A DNA stretch of 12,773 bases, taken from NCBI GenBank assembly GCA_023264215.1, contig JALQSY010000036.1, forward strand, positions 1-12,773. The letters run 5' to 3'. The translations under genes and the position numbers were made by a program. This stretch comes from Candidatus Nanopelagicales bacterium (GTDB lineage Bacteria > Actinomycetota > Actinomycetes > S36-B12). Shown here one piece after another: positions 5,763 through 12,581 of the stretch (position 1 is the stretch's first letter; each line of letters opens with the position of its first letter). A model generated the notes under the pieces. It was not told the DNA's origin. It did not search any database and saw nothing but the letters and a program-made list of their open reading frames with translations.

Positions 5763-6239
5763 GTGCGCCGTCATCAGGCGTGGTCGGTCGATGCCGCCAT
5801 GAGATCCCTCGCGTCGCTCGCTCCAGCCGAGCGCCTCATCCTGCCCGCCCTCCAGCGCATCCAGACCGACTTCGGCTGGGTGCCCGACGAGGCCGTCGAC
5901 CTCATCGCCTCCGAACTCAACGTGTCGCGCGCCGAGGTCGTCGGCGTGCTCACCTACTACCACGACCTGCGCCAGTCCCCGCCGCCTGACGTGCACGTAC
6001 AGGTCTGCGTTGCTGAGGCCTGCCAGTCCGTCGGATCCCGTGGCCTTGTGACCGACCTCGAGGCGACGTACGGCGTCCCCCTCGGCGGACGTGTCGACGG
6101 CGTGGAGTTCTCCGCCGTCTACTGCCTGGGTGACTGCGCCCTCGGTCCCGCGGTGATGGTCGATGGGCGCCTCCTGGGTCGATGCGATGTCGAACGCGTC
6201 ACCGCAGCCGTATTGCGCGCTCAGGAGGTGCGCGCATGA
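5763..6239 (+). CDS. fdsG: NAD-dependent formate dehydrogenase gamma subunit FdsG ([2Fe-2S], NuoE-like)
   Basis: This 158-residue protein of the NuoE/thioredoxin-like [2Fe-2S] ferredoxin family has an N-terminal helical part (LILPALQRIQTDFGWVPDEA) and then the cluster domain. The four ligands are Cys82 and Cys87 (VCVAEACQSVG) and Cys121 and Cys125 (VYCLGDCALGPAVMV). The AEACQSVG and CLGxCxxGPAVM wording is that of FdsG rather than complex I NuoE. It relays electrons within the diaphorase part of the soluble formate dehydrogenase, next to FdsB. GTG 5763 is preferred because GAGAGG lies 10 nt upstream; ATG 5799 would give 146 residues, and the open frame reaches further up only through the operator region. 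It overlaps fdsB by 4 bp (ATGA). Confidence 0.92.
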   Translation: MRRHQAWSVDAAMRSLASLAPAERLILPALQRIQTDFGWVPDEAVDLIASELNVSRAEVVGVLTYYHDLRQSPPPDVHVQVCVAEACQSVGSRGLVTDLEATYGVPLGGRVDGVEFSAVYCLGDCALGPAVMVDGRLLGRCDVERVTAAVLRAQEVRA

Positions 6240-7765
6240 CTCGCGTCTATGTCCCGCGCGATAGTGCTTCTCGTTCAGTCGGAGCAGACGAGGTCGCGGC
6301 TGCACTGCAGTCCCTCGGAGTCGAGGTCGTGCGCAACGGGTCGCGCGGCATGCTCTGGCTCGAACCATTGGTCGAGGTAGAGACGCCCTCAGGCCGCGTC
6401 GGCTACGGGCCCGTCCAGGAAGCCGATGTCGCCGGTCTCATCGAGTCAGGCTTCCTCGAGGGCGGCGAGCATCCCCTCCGCATCGGCATCGTCGATGAGT
6501 TCCCCTGGCTCGCATCGCAGCAGAGGGTGACCTTCGCCCGGGTGGGGATCATCGATCCGCTCGATCTCGATGCCTATCGCGAGACCGGTGGCCTGCGCGG
6601 ACTGGCGCGCGCGATCTCGATCCCCCGCGAGGAGGTCGTCGCCGACGTCCTCGCCTCGGGGCTGCGCGGCCGCGGAGGAGCCGGCTTCCCCGCGGGCATC
6701 AAGTGGCGCACCGTCCTGGAGGCCGAGAGCGACGTCAAGTACGTCTGCTGCAACGCCGACGAGGGAGACAGCGGCACCTTCGCCGATCGCATGCTCATGG
6801 AGGGCGACCCCTTCACGCTCCTCGAGGGCATGGCGATCGCCGGCCTCGCCACCGGTGCGACGCAGGGCCTGATCTACGTCCGCTCCGAATACCCCGACGC
6901 GATCGCGACGCTGCGCACCGCCATCGACATCGCCCATGTCGATGGCTGGCTCGGCGACGACGTCATGGGTTCGGGTCGCGCCTTCGACATCCGGGTGGTC
7001 GAGGGCGCGGGCTCCTACGTGTGCGGCGAGGAGACAGCGATGCTCGAGAGCCTGGAGGGCAAGCGCGGGATGGTGCGACCCAAGCCGCCGATCCCGGCCC
7101 TTCAGGGGCTCTTCGGCAAGCCGACGCTGGTCAACAACGTGCTGACCCTGGCCGCGGTGCCGGGGATCATCGCCGACGGGGCCGCGACGTACCAGGCGCT
7201 CGGCATGGATCGCTCGCGCGGCACCCAGGTCTTCCAACTCGCCGGCAACATCGCACGTGGTGGCATCGTCGAGCTCGCGTTCGGCGTCACTCTTGGGGAG
7301 CTGGTCGAGGGGTACGGCGGGGGCACGCTCTCCGGCCGGCCGCTGCGCGCGGTGCAGGTCGGGGGCCCGCTCGGCGCCTACCTGCCCGCGGACGCGCTCG
7401 ACGTGCCCATGGACTACGAGGCCCTCGCGGCGGCCGGCGGTCTGCTCGGGCACGGCGGCATCGTGGCCTTCGACGACACCGTGGACATGGCCGCGCAGGC
7501 ACGCTTCGCGATGGAGTTCTGCGCTGTGGAGTCGTGCGGCAAGTGCACCCCCTGCCGGATCGGCTCCACCCGCGGGGTCGAGGTCATCGACAAGATCACC
7601 GCGGGCGTGGAGCGAGAGCGCAACCTGGTGCTCCTCGAGGACCTGTGCACCACCATGACCGACGGATCCCTGTGCGCCATGGGCGGGCTGACCCCCCTGC
7701 CGGTGCGCAGCGCTCTGGCACACTTTCCCGAGGACTTCCACCGCACTCCCGAGGTGACGCCATGA
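6236..7765 (+). CDS. fdsB: NAD-dependent formate dehydrogenase beta subunit FdsB (FMN, NADH site, [4Fe-4S], NuoF-like)
   Basis: This 509-residue diaphorase subunit passes electrons from FdsA to NAD+ through FMN and a [4Fe-4S] cluster. An N-terminal extension of about 100 residues (thioredoxin-like, without the cluster cysteines) precedes the NuoF-like core. The core shows the glycine-rich nucleotide loop LRGRGGAGFPAGIKW (143-157), the FMN-binding CCNADEGDSGTF (171-182), VVEGAGSYVCGEETAM (254-269), and the cluster ligands Cys434, Cys437, Cys440 (ESCGKCTPCR) with Cys480 in GSLCAMGG. Length and architecture match FdsB of known FdsABG enzymes and related HoxF. ATG 6236 is certain: AGGAGG (6223-6228) is 7 nt upstream and it overlaps the fdsG stop. 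The fdsA start overlaps its own stop in the same way, so subunits are made by coupled translation. Confidence 0.95.
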   Translation: MTRVYVPRDSASRSVGADEVAAALQSLGVEVVRNGSRGMLWLEPLVEVETPSGRVGYGPVQEADVAGLIESGFLEGGEHPLRIGIVDEFPWLASQQRVTFARVGIIDPLDLDAYRETGGLRGLARAISIPREEVVADVLASGLRGRGGAGFPAGIKWRTVLEAESDVKYVCCNADEGDSGTFADRMLMEGDPFTLLEGMAIAGLATGATQGLIYVRSEYPDAIATLRTAIDIAHVDGWLGDDVMGSGRAFDIRVVEGAGSYVCGEETAMLESLEGKRGMVRPKPPIPALQGLFGKPTLVNNVLTLAAVPGIIADGAATYQALGMDRSRGTQVFQLAGNIARGGIVELAFGVTLGELVEGYGGGTLSGRPLRAVQVGGPLGAYLPADALDVPMDYEALAAAGGLLGHGGIVAFDDTVDMAAQARFAMEFCAVESCGKCTPCRIGSTRGVEVIDKITAGVERERNLVLLEDLCTTMTDGSLCAMGGLTPLPVRSALAHFPEDFHRTPEVTP

Positions 7766-10575
7766 CCTTGCTGCACGAGCCGGACTACGGCACGCCCGCG
7801 TCCACCTCGCCTGAGAGCATCGAGGTCGTCGTCGATGGCATCCCCGTGTCGGTGCCGGTCGGCACCTCCGTCATGCGCGCCGCGGCCGAGGCCGGCGTCG
7901 GCGTCCCCAAGCTCTGCGCCACCGACTCGCTCCAGCCCTTCGGATCCTGCCGCCTCTGCCTGGTCGAGATCGACGGCAAGAAGGGCACCCCGGCATCGTG
8001 CACCACGCCCTGCGAGCCCGGCATGGTCGTGCGCACCCAGACCCCGCGTGTCGAGGAGCTGCGGCGCAACGTCATGGAGCTCTACATCTCCGACCACCCG
8101 CTGGACTGCCTGACGTGCCCGGCGAACGGCGACTGCGAGCTCCAGGACATGGCGGGGGTGGTCGGCCTGCGCGAGGTGCGCTACGGCTACGACGGCGACA
8201 ACCACCTCGACGCACCCACCGATGACTCCAATCCGTACTTCTCCTTCGACGAGTCCAAGTGCATCGTGTGCAGCCGTTGCGTGCGAGCCTGCGACGAGAT
8301 CCAGGGCACGCTCGCGCTCACCATCGTCGGCCGCGGCTTCGAGTCGAAGGTCAGCCCCGGTGGACGCAGCTTCTTCGACAGCGAGTGCGTGTCGTGCGGC
8401 GCCTGCGTCCAGGCGTGCCCGACCGCCACGCTGGAGGAGAAGTCGGTCATCGACCTCGGCATGCCGACGCGCACGGTCCTCACCACCTGCGCATACTGCG
8501 GTGTCGGGTGCTCGTTCAAGGCCGAGCTGCGCGGCGACGAGCTCGTGCGCATGGTGCCGGCCAAGGACGGCGGGGCCAACGAGGGCCACTCCTGCGTCAA
8601 GGGTCGCTTCGCGTGGGGCTACGCGACGCACACCGATCGCGTCCTGGCTCCCCTCGTGCGCGAGTCCATCGATCAGCCCTGGCGCGAGGTCGGCTGGGAG
8701 GAGGCGATCGCCTTCGCGGCTGAGCGCATCCGCGACATCCAGGCCCGCTACGGCGTGGACAGCGTGGGCGGCATCACGTCCTCTCGCTGCACCAACGAAG
8801 AGGTCTACGTCGTCCAGAAGATGGTGCGGGCTGCGCTCGGCACCAACAACGTCGACACCTGCGCTCGCGTGTGCCACTCGCCCACGGGCTACGGCCTGAA
8901 GCAGACCTTCGGCACGTCGGCCGGCACGCAGGACTTCAAGTCGGTGCAGGAGGCCGACGTCATCGTCGTCATCGGAGCCAACCCGACCGATGCGCATCCG
9001 GTGTTCGGTTCGCGCATGAAGCGCAGGCTGCGCGAGGGCGCGCGGCTCATCGTCGTCGATCCGCGCCGCATCGATCTCGTGCGATCCCCTCACATCGAGG
9101 CGGACTACCACCTGCAACTCCAGCCCGGCACCAACGTCGCGATCGTCAACGCGATGGGTCACGTGGTCGCGACCGAGGGCCTGATCGACCGCGAGTTCGT
9201 GGCCGATCGCTGCGATCCGGCGACCTTCGCCGCCTGGGAGGAGTTCATCCGCCAGCCGGAGAACTCCCCGGAGGCCGTCGAGGCCGTCAGCGGCGTGCCT
9301 GCCGAGGAGATCCGCGCTGCCGCGCGACTGTATGCCGCCGGCCCCAACTCCGCGATCTACTACGGCCTGGGTGTCACCGAGCACAGCCAGGGCTCGACGA
9401 TGGTCATGGCGATGGCCAACCTGGCCATGGCGACCGGCAACATCGGCCGGGACGGCGTGGGGGTCAACCCGCTGCGCGGGCAGAACAACGTCCAGGGTTC
9501 GTGCGACATGGGTTCGTTCCCCCACGAACTCGCCGGATACCGCCACATCTCCGACGACGCCGTCCGCGAGCAGTTCGAGGCGCTCTGGGGGGCTGAGCTC
9601 CGCGGCGAGCCCGGCATGCGCATCCCCAACATGCTCGATGCGGCCGTCGTGGGGGAGTTCAAGGCCATGTTCGTGCAGGGCGAGGACATCGCCCAGTCCG
9701 ATCCCAATACCCACCACGTCCAGCGGGCGCTGGAGTCGATGGAGCTGGTCATCGTCCAGGACCTCTTCCTCAACGAGACCGCCCGCTACGCGCACGTGTT
9801 CCTCCCGGGCACGTCATTCCTCGAGAAGGACGGCACCTTCACCAATGCCGAGCGTCGGATCAATCGCGTGCGCCCGGTGATGGCGAGCAAGACCGGCAAG
9901 CAGGAGTGGGAGGTCACCTGCGACCTGTCCGCCGCACTCGGCTATCCGATGCACTACGACTCGGCCAGTCAGATCATGGACGAGATCGCCGATCTCACCC
10001 CGACCTTCGCCGGCGTCTCCTTCGCCCTGCTCGACGAGGTCGGCAGCGTGCAGTGGCCGTGCAACGCCGAGCATCCGCTGGGCACGCCGATCATGCACGT
10101 CGAGGGCTTCGTGCGCGGCAAGGGCGCGTTCCAGGTCACGCCCTTCGTGCCGACCGATGAGCGCACGACGCGTCGCTATCCGCTCGTGCTGACCACCGGC
10201 CGGATCCTGAGCCAGTACAACGTCGGGGCCCAGACCCGGCGCACCGCGAATGTCGCCTGGCATGACGAGGACCTCCTCGATATCCACGAGGCGGACGCCG
10301 AGGCGCGCGGCATCGCCGACGGCACGTGGGTGACCATCGCCAGCCGCGTAGGCTCGACGGTGATGAGGGCTCGCGTCACCGATCGCGTGCCTCCCGGCGT
10401 GGTCTACACCACCTTCCACTTCCCCGGCAGCGGCGCGAACGTCATCACGACGGAGTACTCCGACTGGGCCACGAACTGCCCGGAGTACAAGGTGACGGCC
10501 GTGGAGGTCACGCCCACCCTGCGCGGCCCCGAGGCGACGGTGGTCGCCGCGGGAGCGGAGACGGTGACCGCGTAG
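7762..10575 (+). CDS. fdsA: NAD-dependent formate dehydrogenase catalytic alpha subunit FdsA (Mo/W-bis-MGD)
   Basis: This 937-residue catalytic subunit oxidises formate to CO2 (reversible in relatives). A NuoG-like front half carries a [2Fe-2S] site (Cys52, Cys63, Cys66, Cys80), a His-ligated [4Fe-4S] (His112, Cys116, Cys119, Cys125) and two ferredoxin clusters (Cys167/170/173/177 and Cys209/212/215/219). The molybdopterin half begins with a further [4Fe-4S] (Cys243, Cys246, Cys250, Cys278). Its metal ligand is Cys371 in RVCHSPTGYG, with His372 beside it; Arg572 in NPLRGQNNVQG is the substrate arginine. These fall 15 residues before the Cys386, His387 and Arg587 I recall for Rhodobacter capsulatus FdsA. 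It is a cysteine, not selenocysteine, enzyme. There is no Tat signal, so it is cytoplasmic. ATG 7762 overlaps the fdsB stop, with GAGGTGA just upstream. Mo versus W cannot be told. Confidence 0.96.
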   Translation: MTLLHEPDYGTPASTSPESIEVVVDGIPVSVPVGTSVMRAAAEAGVGVPKLCATDSLQPFGSCRLCLVEIDGKKGTPASCTTPCEPGMVVRTQTPRVEELRRNVMELYISDHPLDCLTCPANGDCELQDMAGVVGLREVRYGYDGDNHLDAPTDDSNPYFSFDESKCIVCSRCVRACDEIQGTLALTIVGRGFESKVSPGGRSFFDSECVSCGACVQACPTATLEEKSVIDLGMPTRTVLTTCAYCGVGCSFKAELRGDELVRMVPAKDGGANEGHSCVKGRFAWGYATHTDRVLAPLVRESIDQPWREVGWEEAIAFAAERIRDIQARYGVDSVGGITSSRCTNEEVYVVQKMVRAALGTNNVDTCARVCHSPTGYGLKQTFGTSAGTQDFKSVQEADVIVVIGANPTDAHPVFGSRMKRRLREGARLIVVDPRRIDLVRSPHIEADYHLQLQPGTNVAIVNAMGHVVATEGLIDREFVADRCDPATFAAWEEFIRQPENSPEAVEAVSGVPAEEIRAAARLYAAGPNSAIYYGLGVTEHSQGSTMVMAMANLAMATGNIGRDGVGVNPLRGQNNVQGSCDMGSFPHELAGYRHISDDAVREQFEALWGAELRGEPGMRIPNMLDAAVVGEFKAMFVQGEDIAQSDPNTHHVQRALESMELVIVQDLFLNETARYAHVFLPGTSFLEKDGTFTNAERRINRVRPVMASKTGKQEWEVTCDLSAALGYPMHYDSASQIMDEIADLTPTFAGVSFALLDEVGSVQWPCNAEHPLGTPIMHVEGFVRGKGAFQVTPFVPTDERTTRRYPLVLTTGRILSQYNVGAQTRRTANVAWHDEDLLDIHEADAEARGIADGTWVTIASRVGSTVMRARVTDRVPPGVVYTTFHFPGSGANVITTEYSDWATNCPEYKVTAVEVTPTLRGPEATVVAAGAETVTA

Positions 10576-10577
10576 CC

Positions 10578-10787
10578 GTGCGCATCGAGACGCTCACCCG
10601 GATGTCCGGGCAGATCGCCGCGAACTGCGTCGGCCTGCCGGACGATCAGGCCACCACCCGGATCTGCGACCACCTGCACGCCTTCTGGACTCCGGCCATG
10701 ATCACCGAGCTCCGGTCGTACGACGCTGAGCACCCCGGAGAGCTCGATCCCCGTGTCAGCACGGCGCTCGGACGCCTCGCCCGCTGA
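10578..10787 (+). CDS. fdsD: Formate dehydrogenase delta subunit FdsD
   Basis: This 69-residue small protein starts at a GTG 2 bp after the fdsA stop, so it is translationally coupled. It shows the FdsD pattern: an N-terminal helix (IETLTRMSGQIAANC), a central ICDHLHAFWTPAMITEL in which the HLxxFWxPxM core is typical, and a C-terminal LDPRVSTALGRLAR. FdsD is a small subunit or maturation partner needed for full activity of FdsABG, and it binds the cofactor-bearing alpha subunit in known systems. There is no cluster or catalytic motif. The position as last gene of the fds cluster supports the call. No strong terminator follows; only a 4-bp stem (10801-10813) is seen, so read-through into the acidic-protein gene is possible. 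Confidence 0.88.
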   Translation: MRIETLTRMSGQIAANCVGLPDDQATTRICDHLHAFWTPAMITELRSYDAEHPGELDPRVSTALGRLAR

Positions 10788-10858
10788 ACTTCACCCGAAA
10801 GCCCCACGCGGGCCACGTCGATCCCCTTGGATGGGAGTCCCCGAGACAAGGAGTGGTC

Positions 10859-11110
10859 ATGGCTGACGATGACATCGAGGTCGGCGAGTCGATCGAGATC
10901 ACCGAACTGGTCGATGACGATGGCAACGTCATCGGCACCGTCGTGGACGACGTCATGGTCGTCACGAGCGAGGACGGCTCCATCGTGGAGGAGACCGTCG
11001 ACGTGTTCGACGCAGCAGGCAATCTCGTCGCGGAGGAGGACGTCGTCGACGTCTACGACGCAGACGGCAACCTCGTGGCCGAGGCCGGAGAGATCATCGT
11101 CGAGGACTAG
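10859..11110 (+). CDS. Very acidic small repeat protein, unknown function
   Basis: This is an 83-residue protein, not recognised. It has 28 Asp/Glu and no Lys, Arg, His, Cys, Trp, Pro or Gln. Four degenerate units of 14-18 residues are seen, with turns at DDDGNVIG (19-26), SEDGSIVE (37-44), DAAGNLVA (51-58) and DADGNLVA (67-74), each followed by a hydrophobic-alternating strand such as VDV. The layout suggests stacked beta hairpins with acidic turns. DxDGN could bind Ca2+ or another cation, which is speculation. The ATG at 10859 has AAGGAG (10848-10853) with 5-nt spacing. It lies 71 bp after fdsD on the same strand, with no obvious promoter or strong terminator between them, so co-expression with formate dehydrogenase is possible. 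It ends 3 bp from the convergent cupin gene. Confidence 0.75.
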   Translation: MADDDIEVGESIEITELVDDDGNVIGTVVDDVMVVTSEDGSIVEETVDVFDAAGNLVAEEDVVDVYDADGNLVAEAGEIIVED

Positions 11111-11117
11111 GTCCTAG
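11107..11117. repeat. Small palindrome holding both stop codons of convergent genes
   Basis: CTAGG-T-CCTAG is an exact inverted repeat with a 1-nt centre. The TAG of the acidic-protein gene (11108-11110) and the TAG of the cupin gene (11114-11116 on the minus strand) both sit within it. It is too short to be a convincing terminator by itself. Confidence 0.35.
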
Positions 11118-11467
11118 CGGATCGACACGTAGTACTTCACGATCGTCTGCTCGACGTCCCAGCGGCCATACCACCCGCGTGGGAAGACGACCGTGCTCCC
11201 CTCCGAGATCTCGGTCACCGTGCCATCGGCATCGGTGACGCGCGCGCGTCCAGCCAGGATGATGACGGACTCCTCGTCGGGGCGGTCCTCGACCGTCCAT
11301 CCTCCGGGCGTGCACTCCCACAGTCCTGTCTCGACGTTCTCCCAGGTCTTGAGCACGCAGCCGCGCGTCATCGGGGAGCCCGAGTCGGCGCCCGGCTTGA
11401 GTCCCCAGTCCTCGAGACGGTCGGCGAGGGACTGCCAGGTGCTGGCGACGACGGTGGGGTGTGTCAT
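11114..11467 (-). CDS. DUF861-type cupin domain protein (Cupin_3)
   Basis: This 117-residue single-domain protein is a cupin of the DUF861/Cupin_3 group. The signature runs ETGLWECTPGGWTV (46-59), EESVIILAGRARVTDADGTV (65-84), GSTVVFPRGWYGRWDVEQTIVKYYV (90-114). Members are small beta barrels. The group includes enzymes related to ureidoglycine aminohydrolase, but many have lost the metal-binding histidines, as here: the only histidine is His3. So catalysis is uncertain, and ligand binding or a stress role is equally possible. ATG 11467 has AGAGGAG 6 nt upstream. It follows the LacI-type regulator gene by 29 bp on the same strand and is probably co-transcribed with it. Confidence 0.85.
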   Translation of the reverse strand: MTHPTVVASTWQSLADRLEDWGLKPGADSGSPMTRGCVLKTWENVETGLWECTPGGWTVEDRPDEESVIILAGRARVTDADGTVTEISEGSTVVFPRGWYGRWDVEQTIVKYYVSIR

Positions 11468-11496
11468 GCGTGCTCCTCTGGGAGTGGGTGGTCGAA

Positions 11497-12507
11497 CTAG
11501 CGGCGTGGCCCGGTCGAGCCACGCACACGCAACTGCGTCGGGATGCGGACGATACCGGGTGGTGGCTCGTGCTCGGCCGCGCCGATCTGCCCGAGAAGCG
11601 ACTCCGCGGCGAGACGACCGAGATCGGTCACGGGCTGGGCGACAGTCGTCAGGTCGAGGTGCTCGCTGACGTCGTGCCCGTCGATGCCGATGATGGACAC
11701 GTCGCGACCTGCGACCCGCCCGTGGAGGCTGAGCGAGCGCAGGGCCCCGAAGGCCATCTCGTCGCTCATGGCGAAGACGGCGCTGGGGGGGTCGGGAAGA
11801 GTCAGCAGATTCGTCATCGCCCGCTCGCCACCGGCGATGGTGAAATGCCCGTGGGACATGAGCTCGGGCTGGATCGGCAGCCCATGGGCGCTCAGCACAT
11901 CTCGATACCCGCGCTCCCGGTCGGTCTCGGCGGTGAAGTTCGCCTCGACCGGTGAGCCCCCGATCAGGCCGATGCGCTCGTGCCCGAGATTCACCAGGTG
12001 CTGCGTCGCCTGACGGGCCGCCTGGAAGTCGTCGATGGCAACACCGGGAACGCCCTCGATGGTCACGCCGATGAGCGAGGTAGGGATACCCAGATCGAGC
12101 ACGCCGCGCACCCGAGGGTCGGTGGACGGCATCGCCACGATGAGGGCCCCATCCACGCGCCTGCGCAGGCGCTGGGCCGCACTGGGTTGGTCATCGTGCG
12201 CGGCACGCTCGTCGATGCACAGCAGGAGCAGGTCCATCCCGGCCGCCTGGAGGACTGACTCGACACCGGAGAGGACTGTCGAGAAGTACCACCGCGAGAT
12301 GAAGGGCGTGATGACCGCGATCGACCCCGTGCGACCGGAGGCCAGCCTCGACGCACTCGGCGAGGCGACGTAGTCCAGTCGGGCCGCCGCGGCCTTGATC
12401 CTCGCTCGCGTGGACGCGTTGACGTTGGGCATCCCTCGCAGCGCGCGTGAGACCGTGGCGGGGGAGACGCCCGCCTCGTCCGCGACGTCCCGGATGGTGA
12501 TGCCCAC
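11497..12507 (-). CDS. LacI/GalR-family transcriptional regulator
   Basis: This 336-residue repressor-type protein has normal family length. The DNA-binding head is TIRDVADEAGVSPATVSRAL (about 4-23), followed by the hinge helix SPSASRLASGRTGSIAVI (49-66). The rest is the periplasmic-binding-protein-like effector domain, with VDGALIVAMPSTD, GVAIDDFQAARQATQHLVNLGH, PSAVFAMSDEMAFGALRSL and VSIIGIDGHDVSEHLDLTTV in the usual order. The ligand is likely a sugar or related metabolite but cannot be named. The start at GTG 12507 is chosen because the helix-turn-helix begins right there; the GTG at 12558 would add 17 residues. No Shine-Dalgarno is present, and a GACAAT box sits 6 nt upstream (leaderless style). 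It is followed by the cupin gene and divergent from a lipoprotein gene; likely targets are these neighbours. Confidence 0.93.
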   Translation of the reverse strand: MGITIRDVADEAGVSPATVSRALRGMPNVNASTRARIKAAAARLDYVASPSASRLASGRTGSIAVITPFISRWYFSTVLSGVESVLQAAGMDLLLLCIDERAAHDDQPSAAQRLRRRVDGALIVAMPSTDPRVRGVLDLGIPTSLIGVTIEGVPGVAIDDFQAARQATQHLVNLGHERIGLIGGSPVEANFTAETDRERGYRDVLSAHGLPIQPELMSHGHFTIAGGERAMTNLLTLPDPPSAVFAMSDEMAFGALRSLSLHGRVAGRDVSIIGIDGHDVSEHLDLTTVAQPVTDLGRLAAESLLGQIGAAEHEPPPGIVRIPTQLRVRGSTGPRR

Positions 12508-12513
12508 GGGAGG

Positions 12514-12519
12514 ATTGTC
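12514..12519 (-). promoter_or_regulatory. Putative -10 box of the LacI-type regulator gene, leaderless start
   Basis: On the minus strand GACAAT ends 6 nt before GTG 12507, with CCTCCC in place of a ribosome binding site. It differs from TACAAT at one base. Only this spacing and the lack of a Shine-Dalgarno support it. Confidence 0.3.
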
Positions 12520-12545
12520 CGGTTTTACGCAACGCGGTGCAGGGA

Positions 12546-12555
12546 TTTCATGAAA
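12546..12555. promoter_or_regulatory. Candidate operator (palindrome TTTCATGAAA) between regulator and lipoprotein genes
   Basis: A 10-bp perfect palindrome lies in the 74-bp gap between divergent lacI-like and lipoprotein genes, and it overlaps the expected -35 position of the lipoprotein promoter (17 bp before TAGTCT). LacI-family operators are short palindromes, often but not always with a central CG; here the centre is AT. Binding by the adjacent regulator is inference. Confidence 0.35.
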
Positions 12556-12568
12556 CACGGCGAGGGTC

Positions 12569-12574
12569 TAGTCT
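12569..12574 (+). promoter_or_regulatory. Putative -10 box of the lipoprotein gene, leaderless start
   Basis: TAGTCT fits TAnnnT and ends 7 nt before ATG 12582, with no Shine-Dalgarno between. This spacing suggests transcription starts at or next to the ATG. Confidence 0.4.
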
Positions 12575-12581
12575 GCGCGTC

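Noticed and set aside
6182..6235. Earlier start for fdsB at 6182
   Set aside because: The ATG at 6236 has AGGAGG at ideal spacing and an ATGA overlap; the extension MRCRTRHRSR is only the fdsG frame shifted.
7414..9795. 793-codon open frame on the minus strand opposite fdsB/fdsA
   Set aside because: It lies wholly antisense to two genes whose cofactor motifs are unmistakable. Long antisense frames are expected in GC-rich DNA, and the translation has low complexity and no recognisable domain.
7762..10575. Selenocysteine formate dehydrogenase
   Set aside because: The metal-ligand position is a normal cysteine codon (TGC, Cys371); there is no in-frame TGA.
10801..10813. Terminator after fdsD
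   Set aside because: Only a 4-bp stem (GCCC/GGGC) is present, with no T-run; it is too weak to report as a feature.
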